64,000 bases of DNA from Acinetobacter guillouiae CIP 63.46 (GCF_000368145.1 NZ_KB849281.1:383712-447711), one strand, 5' to 3'; positions 9,805 through 19,162 are shown, numbered from the stretch's first letter. A program made the numbers and translations. Notes: a model not told the origin generated them from the sequence alone.

Positions 9805-9824
9805 GTGAATGATTTTCATTTTCA
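9805..9824 (-). promoter_or_regulatory. Fur-box-like site before the receptor gene
   Basis: The minus strand reads GAAAATGAAAATCATTCAC at 9805-9823, which agrees with the classic 19-base Fur box at 15 positions. It lies 17 bases upstream of the receptor ATG, so iron-replete Fur could block transcription or initiation there. Confidence 0.6.
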
Positions 9825-9866
9825 ATAATCATTACCCAGTGAATTGTTAAAACATGACATGAAAAT

Positions 9867-10331
9867 TTATATTTTTTCTGGTCTGGTCCAAATCCAGATC
9901 AACCCAATCAGCAAAATGACCAACAGGCTAAGTTTTAAGTGCAAATGCAGTGAAGACACCATTAACATTGTCGTACCGAATAAAATACTCAATGTCATCA
10001 TCCATTTACGTGAACGCGAAATCTGTTTAAAACCGCCACGATACTGTGCGAGCAACATTGCAATATAACGATTTTGATGTAACCAACGATGCAAGCGTGC
10101 TGAACCTTTTGAGGCAAAAATCGTTGATAAAAAGAGGAAATCAAAAGTTGGGATCCCTGGCAATACAATGCCCACCACAGCGAGAACAAGACACAAAATT
10201 GCCAAGATGATGCAGATCACACGCACTACTGAGGATGAATGTAAATTTGCGGATGGCGTTACTGGCAAAGACGCTAACAGCGTTAAGTCTTTGCCTTGTG
10301 TATGATTGCTAACAGAAGACACTTTCTTCAT
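9867..10331 (-). CDS. YbaN-like inner-membrane protein (DUF454)
   Basis: 154 residues, with membrane helices at roughly residues 33-55, 58-75, 108-125 and 128-148. The signature between the first two helices, VGIVLPGIPTFDFLFLSTIFASKGS, followed by an RLHRWLHQNRY-like stretch, is that of DUF454 / YbaN proteins. Function is unknown. It overlaps the heme oxygenase gene by four bases (ATGA), so the two are co-translated. DUF454 proteins next to heme oxygenases hint at a role in heme or bilin handling at the membrane, but that is inference. Confidence 0.8.
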   Translation of the reverse strand: MKKVSSVSNHTQGKDLTLLASLPVTPSANLHSSSVVRVICIILAILCLVLAVVGIVLPGIPTFDFLFLSTIFASKGSARLHRWLHQNRYIAMLLAQYRGGFKQISRSRKWMMTLSILFGTTMLMVSSLHLHLKLSLLVILLIGLIWIWTRPEKI

Positions 10332-10912
10332 GTTGAATGAATGTCTTTTAATAATGCGCCAAAATAATCAAAGGCTTGTTGAGCAGCGTAAATGATGCGA
10401 TCTTGCTCGTCTTGAGTAAAGTCAGCCTGATCAAGTTCCTCAATAAAGTGTTTCCAGACTTTGGCCCGCCCTTCTGGATAGGCAGCCAAATTTCTCGCAG
10501 CAAAATCTGCGGAAAACCCCAAACTTTGTTGTGCTTGTTTAAATAAGAATGCTGCACCCAGCGTAGAACCTTCTGATACATAGATCCAACCCAGCGCTTC
10601 AGGAAAGCCGATCGTTTCAGTAACCAAGGCCAACGACTCTGGTTCGATCTGAAGATCTTGTAGATCTAAGTAAGCCGCTTGTGAACGCCCACGAATATCT
10701 AAATCAGAAATCAAGGCTGCAACCTTGGAATGTTGAAATAAATATTCGACATTTTTTTGAAAATAATACTGCGACAAAGTAAATTTTGCATAATGTGCGA
10801 CGTCTTTAAATACTTGGGCTTTTTCCATTAATTGATGCATATATTCATGTTGACTGGCTGTTTCTGTTTTTAAACGAGATGCAAGGCGGTTGAGTGTGAA
10901 TGACGTGCTCAT
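10328..10912 (-). CDS. hemO: Heme oxygenase (bacterial HemO type)
   Basis: 194 residues, typical for bacterial heme oxygenases (about 190-210). The proximal helix carries the likely heme-ligating histidine in TASQHEYMHQLMEK (His at about residue 22), and the distal helix has GWIYVSEGSTLGAAFLFK, the family's G-rich segment that lets the helix bend over the heme. The enzyme opens heme with oxygen and electrons to give biliverdin, CO and free iron in the cytoplasm. The ATG at 10912 is preferred over the TTG one codon earlier because GGAG stands 7 bases before it. It lies between fecR and the receptor gene and is likely induced with them when iron is scarce. Confidence 0.93.
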   Translation of the reverse strand: MSTSFTLNRLASRLKTETASQHEYMHQLMEKAQVFKDVAHYAKFTLSQYYFQKNVEYLFQHSKVAALISDLDIRGRSQAAYLDLQDLQIEPESLALVTETIGFPEALGWIYVSEGSTLGAAFLFKQAQQSLGFSADFAARNLAAYPEGRAKVWKHFIEELDQADFTQDEQDRIIYAAQQAFDYFGALLKDIHST

Positions 10913-10979
10913 CAATTTTCTCCAGTTTGTTTGGTTTAACTGTATTACCCGCCTTGTCTGTAAAAACTGACATCATTTC

Positions 10980-11960
10980 TTAATTATTTTTACTTTTCTG
11001 ATTTTCAGCTTTAGGCTGAATGCTCAACACACGATCCCCGAAATAACGTTCTACTTTGATTGGATAGCTGAATTGCAATGCTGTTTGTAAGGTGCCAAAG
11101 TCATTGACTGGATATGAACCTGAAACTTTTAACGACTTCAATTGAGGGGCAATATCTATATATTGGTGTTGATAGCGCCCAATCTCTTGAAGCAATTTTT
11201 CCAACGGCATTTCAAAAGCCATGACCATATGGTTTTTCCATGCCAATATATTCGGATCTAAACTTTGTAATGCTTTAAAATTGCGATCATCAAAGCATAG
11301 CTGCTCACCAGCATGGACAATTTTAGTGTGTTTGGACTGGTTCAAACTGACTTTCACTGCGCTTTCTATGACGCCTAGACAGGTTTGCTTTTCACTGTTG
11401 TTGAAATACTGAACATTAAATACAGTGCCAAGCGCTTGCAGATTTGCCGATTCAGTTTCGACCGAGAATGGGCGATAAGCATGATTTTTTTCTTTGGCCG
11501 TACGTATTTGTATTTCGCCATAATGTAATTTTACAATACGTTGTTGCGCTGTATAACGCACGTCCAAAGCCGTATGGGTATTTAATTGAAGTTGTGTCCC
11601 ATCTTCCAGCTCAACCTGTTTCTGCTGACCCACCGCAGTACGATAATCCGATAACCATATATAGCGATAATCCGAGTCCCATAGCATGACACTGCCAAAA
11701 CACAGTAAACAGGCAAGCACCAGTTGTTTGTTTAAATTAAATTGGGCATTTTTCTTGCCTTGCTGAATCAGCTGCTGCCCATCTTCGGGAAATTCCTCAA
11801 GGCTATACAATAAGCGTTCGGCTTTAGACCATGCAGCTTGGTGTTGGGAACTTTGCTGTTTCCATTGTTCAAATTCAAGCTGTTCAGTTTCATTCAATGG
11901 TGCGTGTTGGATTTTAATGATCCATTGCGCTGTTTCTTGATAAATTTGATCATGCAACAT
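10980..11960 (-). CDS. FecR-family anti-sigma factor / signal transducer
   Basis: 326 residues. The cytoplasmic N-terminal region has the DUF4880 pattern (ETAQWIIKIQHAPLNETEQLEFEQWKQQ...HQAAW). A single membrane helix follows (about residues 80-97, LVLACLLCFGSVMLW), then the periplasmic FecR domain (TAVGQQKQVELEDGTQLQLNTHTALDV...) and a C-terminal STN-like part that contacts the receptor. In Fec-type systems this protein holds or activates the ECF sigma factor depending on the receptor's ligand state. It starts 7 bases after the sigma-factor gene in the same direction. Confidence 0.92.
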   Translation of the reverse strand: MLHDQIYQETAQWIIKIQHAPLNETEQLEFEQWKQQSSQHQAAWSKAERLLYSLEEFPEDGQQLIQQGKKNAQFNLNKQLVLACLLCFGSVMLWDSDYRYIWLSDYRTAVGQQKQVELEDGTQLQLNTHTALDVRYTAQQRIVKLHYGEIQIRTAKEKNHAYRPFSVETESANLQALGTVFNVQYFNNSEKQTCLGVIESAVKVSLNQSKHTKIVHAGEQLCFDDRNFKALQSLDPNILAWKNHMVMAFEMPLEKLLQEIGRYQHQYIDIAPQLKSLKVSGSYPVNDFGTLQTALQFSYPIKVERYFGDRVLSIQPKAENQKSKNN

Positions 11961-11967
11961 GCAGGCA

Positions 11968-12453
11968 TTAATCCATAACAGCTAAACATTGACTCAGTAC
12001 TGAAACCAGATCACGCATCACGGTTCGGGTAGAAATATTTAAGCGTGTTGCAATTTCCTGTTGAGTCAGCCCTTCTAATTGTGACCAAATAAAGACCTGT
12101 TGCTGGCGCTCAGGCAATTGATTGAGTAATTGATTAATCAAACATAAAGATTCAATTGCCGATATTTTTTGCTCAGGTGTAATTTCATCATATTCAGGTC
12201 TGCTTGAAAGCGCCTCTAAATAGGCTTTTTCAATCGATTTACGTTGATACCAATTAATCAAAATTCCCTTGGCAACAGTGGTCAAAATTGCACGCGGCTG
12301 ATCAAAATACAATTCATCTTTACGCTTTAAGATACGCAGAAAAGTATCATGGGCTAAATCAGCGGCATCTTCACTATGGTTGAGGCGACGTTTTAACCAT
12401 TGATATAACCAAGAATGGTGATGACGATATAGTGTGCTAATAGGATCAGACAT
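11968..12453 (-). CDS. FecI-like ECF sigma factor
   Basis: 161 residues. Region 2 is visible as DAADLAHDTFLRILKRKD with the conserved promoter-melting stretch after it, and region 4 as LPERQQQVFIWSQLEGLTQQEIATRLNISTRTVMRDL. It is an iron-starvation sigma factor of the FecI group, activated from the cell surface by the STN receptor through FecR. It is first in a unit with fecR, hemO, the YbaN-like gene and the receptor, and has a Fur-like box just before its start. Confidence 0.93.
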   Translation of the reverse strand: MSDPISTLYRHHHSWLYQWLKRRLNHSEDAADLAHDTFLRILKRKDELYFDQPRAILTTVAKGILINWYQRKSIEKAYLEALSSRPEYDEITPEQKISAIESLCLINQLLNQLPERQQQVFIWSQLEGLTQQEIATRLNISTRTVMRDLVSVLSQCLAVMD

Positions 12454-12460
12454 ACTTAAA

Positions 12461-12480
12461 GAGAATGAGAATTATTAGCA
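12461..12480 (-). promoter_or_regulatory. Fur-box-like site before the ECF sigma gene
   Basis: GAGAATGAGAATTATTAGC (12461-12479) agrees with the 19-base Fur consensus at 15 positions. In the 7-1-7 reading TGAGAAT-T-ATTAGCA it matches 12 of 14. It begins 8 bases upstream of the start codon, so repression in iron-rich cells is likely. Confidence 0.6.
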
Positions 12481-12659
12481 ATATCTTAGCAGAAAAATAA
12501 AGAAAATAAGAGCTCGGTTTGCCCTTTTAATTGAATTTTTAATTCATCCAACTCATTTATAAGACTACGCAACATACTCGAATGGGATATATGATAAATT
12601 TTAAACAAAATTTAATTCAAAATTATTATAATTTTATCAAAAGCTTATCGCTTTTAAAT

Positions 12660-12694
12660 AAAAAATTTCTCGATCATCCTCAAGATGACCGAGA
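12660..12694 (-). terminator. Rho-independent terminator of the EF-hand gene
   Basis: Inverted repeat TCTCGATCATC / GATGACCGAGA (12668-12694, one mismatch in 11 bp, loop CTCAA-like). On the minus strand it is followed by AAATTTTTTATTT, a T-rich tail. It lies just past the stop of the EF-hand gene. Confidence 0.65.
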
Positions 12695-12721
12695 CACTGT
12701 TTATTACGTATTGACTATAAT

Positions 12722-13528
12722 TTATTGACTGATCGCTTGATCCATATTTTTAGCAAATTTTTGAATATCACTGGCTTGAATTGTTGTTTTACCTTTGCCA
12801 ATCAATTGAAATTGTTGTGCTGCCGTTTCCTGCATTTTGACTTTACCTGTTGCGATATTGGCATCAAAACGTTGCATAAACTCATCCACATATTCCTTCT
12901 CAGTGACAATATGATCACCATTCGCATCGGTTGCAAAATATTGTTTGTCACGCGCTGTTAGATAATCTCCAAGCGTTACATAGTTTTTCCCTTGACCATA
13001 TTGGCTAATAAATTCGTTGATGTTGCTTGGCATCGGCATTGAAATTGGTAGTTTCACACGGAATCCATCATGCGTTGCATTACTATTGCCCGCTAATTTG
13101 GCATCTTCTGCATTTACTAAACCATCCAAGTTTTTATCAAACTCATTAAAGGTTTTTAAACCTGTCTCCTGAAATTCCTTTAAAGTCAGTTTCTGGTCTT
13201 TATTATTATCGAGAATGCCATAACGTACATGCGCCTGTTTTTCTGACATTTCACGGCGCTGTTTAAGTAATGGCTCTAAACGTGCTTGCTCGTATTGAAC
13301 AAACTGCACTTGATTGACTTTTTTATTCGCCTTAAACAATTCGGCATAGTCCTGAGTATATTGCTTAATTAAAGTGCTACTGTTCTGCTCTTTATTATTA
13401 GGATGGTAAAGCACATACAATGCATATGCCTGTTGATAAGCATTGGATTGATCGACTGTAGCAGCAATCGCTGATCCAGCAGTTGCCATTGCAGTTAAAC
13501 TGGTCATCCATAGCGCCAATTTTTTCAT
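12722..13528 (-). CDS. Secreted EF-hand calcium-binding protein
   Basis: 268 residues with an N-terminal signal peptide (MKKLALWMTSLTAMATAGSAIAA). Three EF-hand-like loops can be seen: DNNKDQKLTLKEF (about residues 108-120), DKNLDGLVNAED (about 133-144) and DANGDHIVTEKEY (about 199-211), each with acidic residues at the calcium-coordinating positions. The rest is helical and charged. It should be a periplasmic or secreted calcium-responsive protein; no enzyme domain is recognised. AAGGAAACGAAC precedes the ATG. The upstream region is long and carries two Fur-like sites, so iron-dependent expression is possible. Confidence 0.75.
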   Translation of the reverse strand: MKKLALWMTSLTAMATAGSAIAATVDQSNAYQQAYALYVLYHPNNKEQNSSTLIKQYTQDYAELFKANKKVNQVQFVQYEQARLEPLLKQRREMSEKQAHVRYGILDNNKDQKLTLKEFQETGLKTFNEFDKNLDGLVNAEDAKLAGNSNATHDGFRVKLPISMPMPSNINEFISQYGQGKNYVTLGDYLTARDKQYFATDANGDHIVTEKEYVDEFMQRFDANIATGKVKMQETAAQQFQLIGKGKTTIQASDIQKFAKNMDQAISQ

Positions 13529-13696
13529 GTTCGTTTCCTTGGAGGTGAATATTTGTTGAATTAAAAAATTCTTTCCATTTTGCTATTTAAAAAATAAATA
13601 TTTAAATTCGATACTTGTTATATCGATTACCCTCATCCTACCCCTATTCATATAGCTCAACAGGGTTTAAATTGATGAGGGAGAAATCTTATTAAA

Positions 13697-13711
13697 TGAT
13701 ATTAATCATCA
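13697..13711. promoter_or_regulatory. Fur-like 7-1-7 site upstream of the EF-hand gene
   Basis: TGATATT-A-ATCATCA matches the Fur 7-1-7 motif TGATAAT-N-ATTATCA at 12 of 14 positions. It is 169 bases upstream of the EF-hand ATG. In such AT-rich DNA a chance match is possible. Confidence 0.4.
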
Positions 13712-13796
13712 TTAAATGTGTATATTTCAGGTCATCCAGTATCTTCAAATCAGAAGTAAAAATATGGATTACAAATATACACACACAATCAACAAA

Positions 13797-13811
13797 TGAG
13801 AATAATAATCA
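13797..13811. promoter_or_regulatory. Second Fur-like 7-1-7 site
   Basis: TGAGAAT-A-ATAATCA matches 12 of 14 positions of the Fur 7-1-7 motif, 100 bases beyond the first site. The same caution about AT-rich sequence applies. Confidence 0.35.
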
Positions 13812-14273
13812 ATTACAATTTTATTTACAATAACAATGTTAGTAGATCTGCTTTTCAACCTTCAACAAAATCCATCAAAATATTGAAAAATAATAAATAT
13901 TTATAATTAAACTTTACTTTTTTATAAAGGTTTGAACATGACTTTAGGGAAGAATCTGTATTTTTCGATGATCTTACTGCCTTAAAATTCGTATATTTTG
14001 TTGTTGTTTATATTTTAAAATGTCATTTTCAGTTTAGCTTTTCCACCTCCATCATCCTATTGTTAATATAAAAACTTATTGCATCTTTCCTTTTTATTTC
14101 TCGTTATATTTAGGTTTGTTTATTTTTTATTTTGATTGGCGTTATTAAAATATAAACACTCAAATATTCACCATAATAATCAAGTATTATAAAAATTCTA
14201 ACAGCAAAAAATATTAATTTTTAGGTTTTAGCATAAAATTGATTTTGTTATTTTTTATTCAAGGCTTGCTCGG

Positions 14274-14318
14274 CTTTTTCTAGAGTTTAGGCTTTTTCTA
14301 GGGTTTAGGGTTTTTCAT
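14274..14318. repeat. 18-base tandem repeat after dsdC
   Basis: CTTTTTCTAGAGTTTAGG (14274-14291) is followed at once by CTTTTTCTAGGGTTTAGG (14292-14309), one base different, and by a third partial copy. It begins at the dsdC stop and extends downstream of it. Confidence 0.7.
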
Positions 14319-15247
14319 TGATGCCCTATTTCTGAGTTTGCTCGTGCTTTTATCCAGTCACTAAATGCTTTAACTTTAGGTAATTCATTATTTTTCAATG
14401 ATGTAATATAGTAGTGCTGATCACATTTTAAATACATGTTTTTAAATGGCATTACCAGCTCACCACTTTCCAAGTCTTTTTCTACTAGTTTTTTACGTCC
14501 CATGGTAATACCCAAGTGATTTTTAGCAGCAATTAAAGCCAGATCAGATCGGTCAAAACTCATCTCTGAAGAATGATCCATATTTACATTAAAATGCTGC
14601 GTCCAACTGTTCCATTCATCTGCGCCTGTGCCGTTACTCCATGCTTGGCAGTCATGCAGCAATGTACAGTTTTTTAAGTTGTCTAGATGATCGTAGAGGT
14701 TAAATTTTTCAGCATATGCAGGACTACATACGGGGATAATATATTCGTCCATTAAATACTGATAATTCAACTGAAAAGACGGTTGATTGTCAAAATAAAG
14801 CGCAATATCAATTCCGCTACGTTGAAAATTTACATCCTCATTGCCCGTTAAAACTGAAAGTTGAATCAATGGATAGCGTTGGATGAAATCAGGCAATTGG
14901 GGCACTAACCAACACTGAGCAATCGATGGTCTTGCATAAATCGTGAGTGAGCCGACAAGTTGCTGATTTTGCAGTGCCTTAATTTCAACATTTAACGAGT
15001 CTAATGAAAATTGTAAAGCGGCTAAAATCCGCTGTCCCTCCGTGGTTAACTTTACTTTACGATGCAAACGTAAAAACAGTTTGATATTAAGTTCTTTTTC
15101 TAACAAATTAATTTGGTGACTTACCGCACTTGGGGTTAAAGACAGTTCTTCAGCGGCGAGTGCAAAAGATTCATGTCTTGCCGCAACTTCAAATGTATAC
15201 AGTTTTGAGAGCTGAAAACCGGTTAGATTTTTATGTGCGTTGGTCAT
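14315..15247 (-). CDS. dsdC: DsdC, LysR-type activator of D-serine catabolism
   Basis: 310 residues from the ATG at 15247, which has AAAGGAAAAGGC just before it; an in-frame ATG eight codons upstream has no such site. E. coli DsdC has 311 residues. LysR helix-turn-helix at about residues 13-70 (FQLSKLYTFEVAARHESFALAAEELSLTPSAVSHQINLLE), then a periplasmic-binding-like effector domain. It is divergent from dsdX-dsdA. The family member activates dsdX and dsdA when D-serine is present, with help from its own LysR box. The intergenic region (15248-15466) has CCGTA-N18-TACGG at 15381-15408, a possible operator. Confidence 0.85.
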   Translation of the reverse strand: MTNAHKNLTGFQLSKLYTFEVAARHESFALAAEELSLTPSAVSHQINLLEKELNIKLFLRLHRKVKLTTEGQRILAALQFSLDSLNVEIKALQNQQLVGSLTIYARPSIAQCWLVPQLPDFIQRYPLIQLSVLTGNEDVNFQRSGIDIALYFDNQPSFQLNYQYLMDEYIIPVCSPAYAEKFNLYDHLDNLKNCTLLHDCQAWSNGTGADEWNSWTQHFNVNMDHSSEMSFDRSDLALIAAKNHLGITMGRKKLVEKDLESGELVMPFKNMYLKCDQHYYITSLKNNELPKVKAFSDWIKARANSEIGHQ

Positions 15248-15466
15248 GCCTTTTCCTTTTTGCTGAAACAAAATGATTGATCACATGCTTCTTGCTGTCC
15301 TATGCCCATATAAATAACGTATAAATCATTTAAAAATCAAAATTTATTTAGGATTTATTTTTCAAGTGAATTATTTTAACCCGTAGATCAAATATCATCG
15401 TTTTACGGATTTCTCTGGTTTAACTTCAATAGACAAAGAACAACTTTTGTCACAGAGATATATGGT

Positions 15467-16804
15467 ATGGAAACCAATTTCGTGGATGTCGGTATATTAT
15501 TAACCAGTATCGGGTTAATTATTTTCACTATTTTAAAATTTAAACTGCATCCCTTTTTAGCTTTACTTCTGGCAAGCTTCTTTGTCGGTGTAGCAATGAA
15601 AATGCCATTACTGGATATGGTCAATGCAATTGAAAATGGGATTGGAAGCACCTTGGGTTTCCTTGCTACAGTCATTGCATTGGGTACCATTCTCGGCAAA
15701 ATGATGGAAATCTCTGGCGCCGCTGAACGTATCGCACTGTCTTTGCAGCGATGTCACTGGATATCCAGTGATGTGGTCATGGTGTTGATTGGGCTATTTT
15801 GTGGCATCACTTTATTTGTAGAAGTTGGTGTGGTTTTATTAATTCCCTTGGCTTTTTCTATAGCGCAGCATACCAAAACCTCTTTGTTTAAATTGGCTAT
15901 TCCATTATGCACAGCATTAATGGCTGTACATTGTGTGGTACCGCCACACCCTGCCGCACTTTATGTCACCAATAAACTAGGGGCTGATGTCGGTACCGTG
16001 ATTATTTTTGGCTTAATGGTGGGTTTAGCAGCCGCACTGGTTGGTGGCCCACTGTTTTTAAAATTAGTTGGTCAACGTTTACCGTTTAAAGCAGTACCTG
16101 TCGAGTTTTCAAAGCTCGCCCTGAAAGAAGAACATAGCTTACCCTCTTTAAAAATCACCTTATTTACGGTATTTCTTCCAATCGGATTAATGTTAATCAA
16201 AACTGTGGCTGAATTAAATAGTCATACATCCACTCAGCTTTCACACATTTTAGGCTTTATCGGCAATCCGATCACCGCCATGTTTATTGCGGTATTTGTT
16301 GCCTACTACACCCTTGGTCTACGTCGTAATATGCAGATGGGAAGCTTATTAAAAGCCACAGAAGACTCATTTTCTTCAATTGCCAACATCTTATTCATCA
16401 TTGGGGCTGGTGGTGCATTTAACAGTATTTTAAAAGCCAGTGGTTTAGCTGACTCAATGGCTGTTACGCTTTCCCACTTGCATATGCATCCAATTTTACT
16501 TGCTTGGTTGGTTGCGCTGATTTTACATGCAGCTGTAGGCTCTGCCACTGTTGCAATGATGGGTGCAACTGCAATCGTTGCGCCAATGTTACCGCTCTAT
16601 CCGGATATTAGTCCTGAAATCATGGCGATTGCGATTGGTTCAGGTGCCATCGGTTTTACCATTGTGACCGACTCTCTATTTTGGTTAGTCAAACAATACT
16701 GTGGTGCTACATTAAACGAAACCTTTAAATACTATACCTCTGCAACTTTCCTTGCCTCCCTCACCGCATTGGGCTGCACCTTCCTGCTTTCTCATTTTAT
16801 TTAA
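15467..16804 (+). CDS. dsdX: DsdX, D-serine permease (Gnt family)
   Basis: 445 residues, the same as E. coli DsdX. About 12 membrane helices, opening with a helix at residues 6-24 and a charged turn KFKLHPFLALLLASFFVG that is typical of GntP-family proton symporters. The signature ALMAVHCVVPPHPAALYVTNKLGAD (about residues 150-175) contains the conserved PPHPA of this family. It imports D-serine with protons. It is 17 bases upstream of dsdA and reads with it. Confidence 0.92.
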   Translation: METNFVDVGILLTSIGLIIFTILKFKLHPFLALLLASFFVGVAMKMPLLDMVNAIENGIGSTLGFLATVIALGTILGKMMEISGAAERIALSLQRCHWISSDVVMVLIGLFCGITLFVEVGVVLLIPLAFSIAQHTKTSLFKLAIPLCTALMAVHCVVPPHPAALYVTNKLGADVGTVIIFGLMVGLAAALVGGPLFLKLVGQRLPFKAVPVEFSKLALKEEHSLPSLKITLFTVFLPIGLMLIKTVAELNSHTSTQLSHILGFIGNPITAMFIAVFVAYYTLGLRRNMQMGSLLKATEDSFSSIANILFIIGAGGAFNSILKASGLADSMAVTLSHLHMHPILLAWLVALILHAAVGSATVAMMGATAIVAPMLPLYPDISPEIMAIAIGSGAIGFTIVTDSLFWLVKQYCGATLNETFKYYTSATFLASLTALGCTFLLSHFI

Positions 16805-16821
16805 GCCTTTAGGAGTATTTT

Positions 16822-18162
16822 ATGAACGCTCAACAGATTAATCAGCTGATTGCCCAATATCCAATTGTTAAAGACCTTATCGCACTCAAAGAAGTGGCGT
16901 GGTTTAATCCCAATTTTACCTCACTGGTAGAAGGGCTGCCCTATGTCGGGTTGGACCAAAAAGATATTGATGATGCCAGTGCACGTTTGACACGCTTTGC
17001 ACCCTATTTGATGAAAGCCTTTCCAGAAACAGCGGCATCTCAAGGTATTATAGAATCCGAACTGGCAGCGATTCCTCAAATGCAGCAACAGTTGGAACAG
17101 TATTTTGGACAATCGATCCATGGTCAATTATGGCTTAAAAAAGACAGCCATCTTCCAATATCGGGTTCAATTAAAGCGCGTGGTGGTATCTATGAAGTGC
17201 TTTGTCATGCTGAAAAACTTGCGATTCAAGCACAACGCCTAAACATTGAGGATGATTATGCAAAACTGGATAGTCCAGAGTTTAAACAGTTTTTTAGTCA
17301 ATACAGTATTGCGGTCGGTTCTACAGGCAATTTAGGTCTTTCTATTGGCATTATGAGTGCAAAATTAGGCTTTGATGTGACTGTGCATATGTCAGCAGAT
17401 GCGCGTCAATGGAAGAAAGATAAGTTACGTGCGCACAATGTTACAGTAGTTGAATATGCTGAAGATTATGGTGTTGCCGTAGAACAAGGCAGAAAGGCAG
17501 CATTAGAAAATCCAAACTGCTTTTTTATCGATGATGAAAACTCACAAACCTTATTCTTAGGTTATGCAGTTGCTGGGCAGCGTTTAAAACAACAATTAGA
17601 ACAAAAAAATATTTTGGTTGATCAACAACATCCTTTATTTGTTTATTTACCTTGTGGTGTTGGCGGAGGCCCCGGAGGCGTTGCATTTGGCTTAAAAATG
17701 GCCTTTGGTGATCATATACATTGTATTTTTGCCGAGCCGACCCATTCACCTTGTATGTTACTCGGTGTTGCAACAGGTTTACATGATGAAATTTCAGTTC
17801 AAGATCTGGGTATAGACAATATCACCGCTGCTGATGGCCTCGCTGTTGGGCGAGCATCTGGCTTTGTGGGTCGAGCCATGCAAAGGTTATTAGACGGTTT
17901 TTATACATTAACTGATGAAACCATGTATGTACTCTTGGGCATGCTCAATGATGCAGAACAGCTTAAATTAGAACCTTCTGCGTTGGCGGGTATGCTTGGA
18001 CCAATTTTGACCAATCAACATCAAGACTATGCCGCGCTACATCACTTTAGCCAACAGCAATTGGAAAATGCTAATCATATTGTCTGGGGGACTGGAGGAG
18101 GAATGGTTCCAGATGAAGAAATGGAAAAATATTTAACCCAAGCGAAAGCCTATAAAAAATAA
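16822..18162 (+). CDS. dsdA: DsdA, D-serine ammonia-lyase
   Basis: 446 residues. PLP enzyme of the fold-type II family: the Schiff-base lysine is K118 in [14 protein letters not shown], the same number as in E. coli DsdA, and the phosphate-binding glycine loop is [15 protein letters not shown] (about residues 279-293). It converts D-serine to pyruvate and ammonia, both a detoxifying and a nutritional step. AGGAGTATTTT stands before the ATG. It is the last gene of the dsdXA operon and is followed by a hairpin. Confidence 0.96.
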   Translation: MNAQQINQLIAQYPIVKDLIALKEVAWFNPNFTSLVEGLPYVGLDQKDIDDASARLTRFAPYLMKAFPETAASQGIIESELAAIPQMQQQLEQYFGQSIHGQLWLKKDSHLPISGSIKARGGIYEVLCHAEKLAIQAQRLNIEDDYAKLDSPEFKQFFSQYSIAVGSTGNLGLSIGIMSAKLGFDVTVHMSADARQWKKDKLRAHNVTVVEYAEDYGVAVEQGRKAALENPNCFFIDDENSQTLFLGYAVAGQRLKQQLEQKNILVDQQHPLFVYLPCGVGGGPGGVAFGLKMAFGDHIHCIFAEPTHSPCMLLGVATGLHDEISVQDLGIDNITAADGLAVGRASGFVGRAMQRLLDGFYTLTDETMYVLLGMLNDAEQLKLEPSALAGMLGPILTNQHQDYAALHHFSQQQLENANHIVWGTGGGMVPDEEMEKYLTQAKAYKK

Positions 18163-18207
18163 TTTGTATAGCCTTGATTCTCACAGATCTTGATCTCATC
18201 AGAATCT

Positions 18208-18250
18208 GGGGCGATAGCAGATAAATAAAGTGATTATTCTCTATCGCCCC
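18208..18250. terminator. Hairpin between dsdA and the converging SDR gene
   Basis: GGGGCGATAG (18208-18217) pairs perfectly with CTATCGCCCC (18241-18250). Inner bases AGATAA / TTATTCT extend the stem with one bulge. There is no clear T-run, so this is a probable but not classic terminator. Confidence 0.5.
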
Positions 18251-18286
18251 CAATTAAAGACTTGAGTCAGGATTTTTCATCTGGAA

Positions 18287-19039
18287 TTAAACGATCCCAC
18301 CATTGACTCGAAGGACTTGGGCATTGACCCAATTACTCGCTTCATTTACGGCGAAATCCAACACTGCGGCAATATCTTCTACAATGCCTAAACGCTCTAA
18401 AGGTGCAGCTTTGCTTAACTGAGCAATCAATTCATCACTTTTGCCTTCAAGAAAAAGTTCAGTTGCCGTAGGCCCAGGTGCAATTGCGTTTACCGTAATA
18501 TTTTTTCCTCTTAACTCTTTGGCTAAAATAGCTGTTAAGGATTCAATAGCAGCTTTTGATGCAGTATAAACACCATAAGTTTCGAGCTTCATCCCCACCA
18601 CACTGCTGGATAAATTAATAATTTTTCCGCCCTTTTGCAGTCGCTTAGCAGCTTCACGCATGGTATATAAAGAGCCTTTAATATTAATTGCTAAAACTTG
18701 ATCAATACTTTCATCGTCTAATTGTTCAATCTTACTTAATTTCAAAATCCCTGCATTGTTGATCAGCACGTCTAATCGACCATAGGTTTGAATTGCATAA
18801 TCAAATAATGCAGTCACTTCATTAGAATGGCTGATGTTGGCTTTAAATAGACTCGCTGTTCCGCCTAACGCTTGAATGCTGCTCAAGACATGCTCCGCCT
18901 CTTTATCATTACTGGCATAATTGATAATGATCTTATGGCCTTGCTGTGCTAATAAGCTGGCAGTAAATGCACCAATTCCGCGAGAAGCGCCTGTAATTAA
19001 AATCACTTTTTCTTGCTGTGTATGACCTGTTGTATGCAT
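18287..19039 (-). CDS. Short-chain dehydrogenase/reductase
   Basis: 250 residues, a classical SDR. Cofactor loop TGASRGIGAFTASLL at about residues 17-31, NNAG at about 90-93, catalytic serine in INLSSSVVG (about 140) and YxxxK in YGVYTASKAAIESL (about 155-168). The ending APLERLGIVEDIAAVLDFAVNEASNWVNAQVLRVNGGIV is the 3-oxoacyl-ACP-reductase-like tail. The natural substrate cannot be told. The gene is divergent from a LysR gene 111 bases away, a common regulator/target pair, so that LysR protein probably controls it. Confidence 0.88.
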   Translation of the reverse strand: MHTTGHTQQEKVILITGASRGIGAFTASLLAQQGHKIIINYASNDKEAEHVLSSIQALGGTASLFKANISHSNEVTALFDYAIQTYGRLDVLINNAGILKLSKIEQLDDESIDQVLAINIKGSLYTMREAAKRLQKGGKIINLSSSVVGMKLETYGVYTASKAAIESLTAILAKELRGKNITVNAIAPGPTATELFLEGKSDELIAQLSKAAPLERLGIVEDIAAVLDFAVNEASNWVNAQVLRVNGGIV

Positions 19040-19162
19040 CGTGATAACCTCATGGAATAAAATATACCTCTAATCGCTTCTATGATACTGTTCAGATAAA
19101 ACCAGATAATCTAGTTAAACCTGACATCTTTATCCGAATAAATCGAACAATTGGAATGGCGT

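Larger units (their letters stand above)
13529..14314. other. Long AT-rich intergenic region before the EF-hand gene
   Basis: No credible gene is seen here on either strand. The region holds two Fur-like sites (13697-13711 and 13797-13811) and, at its far end, an 18-base tandem repeat (14274-14318). Confidence 0.6.
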
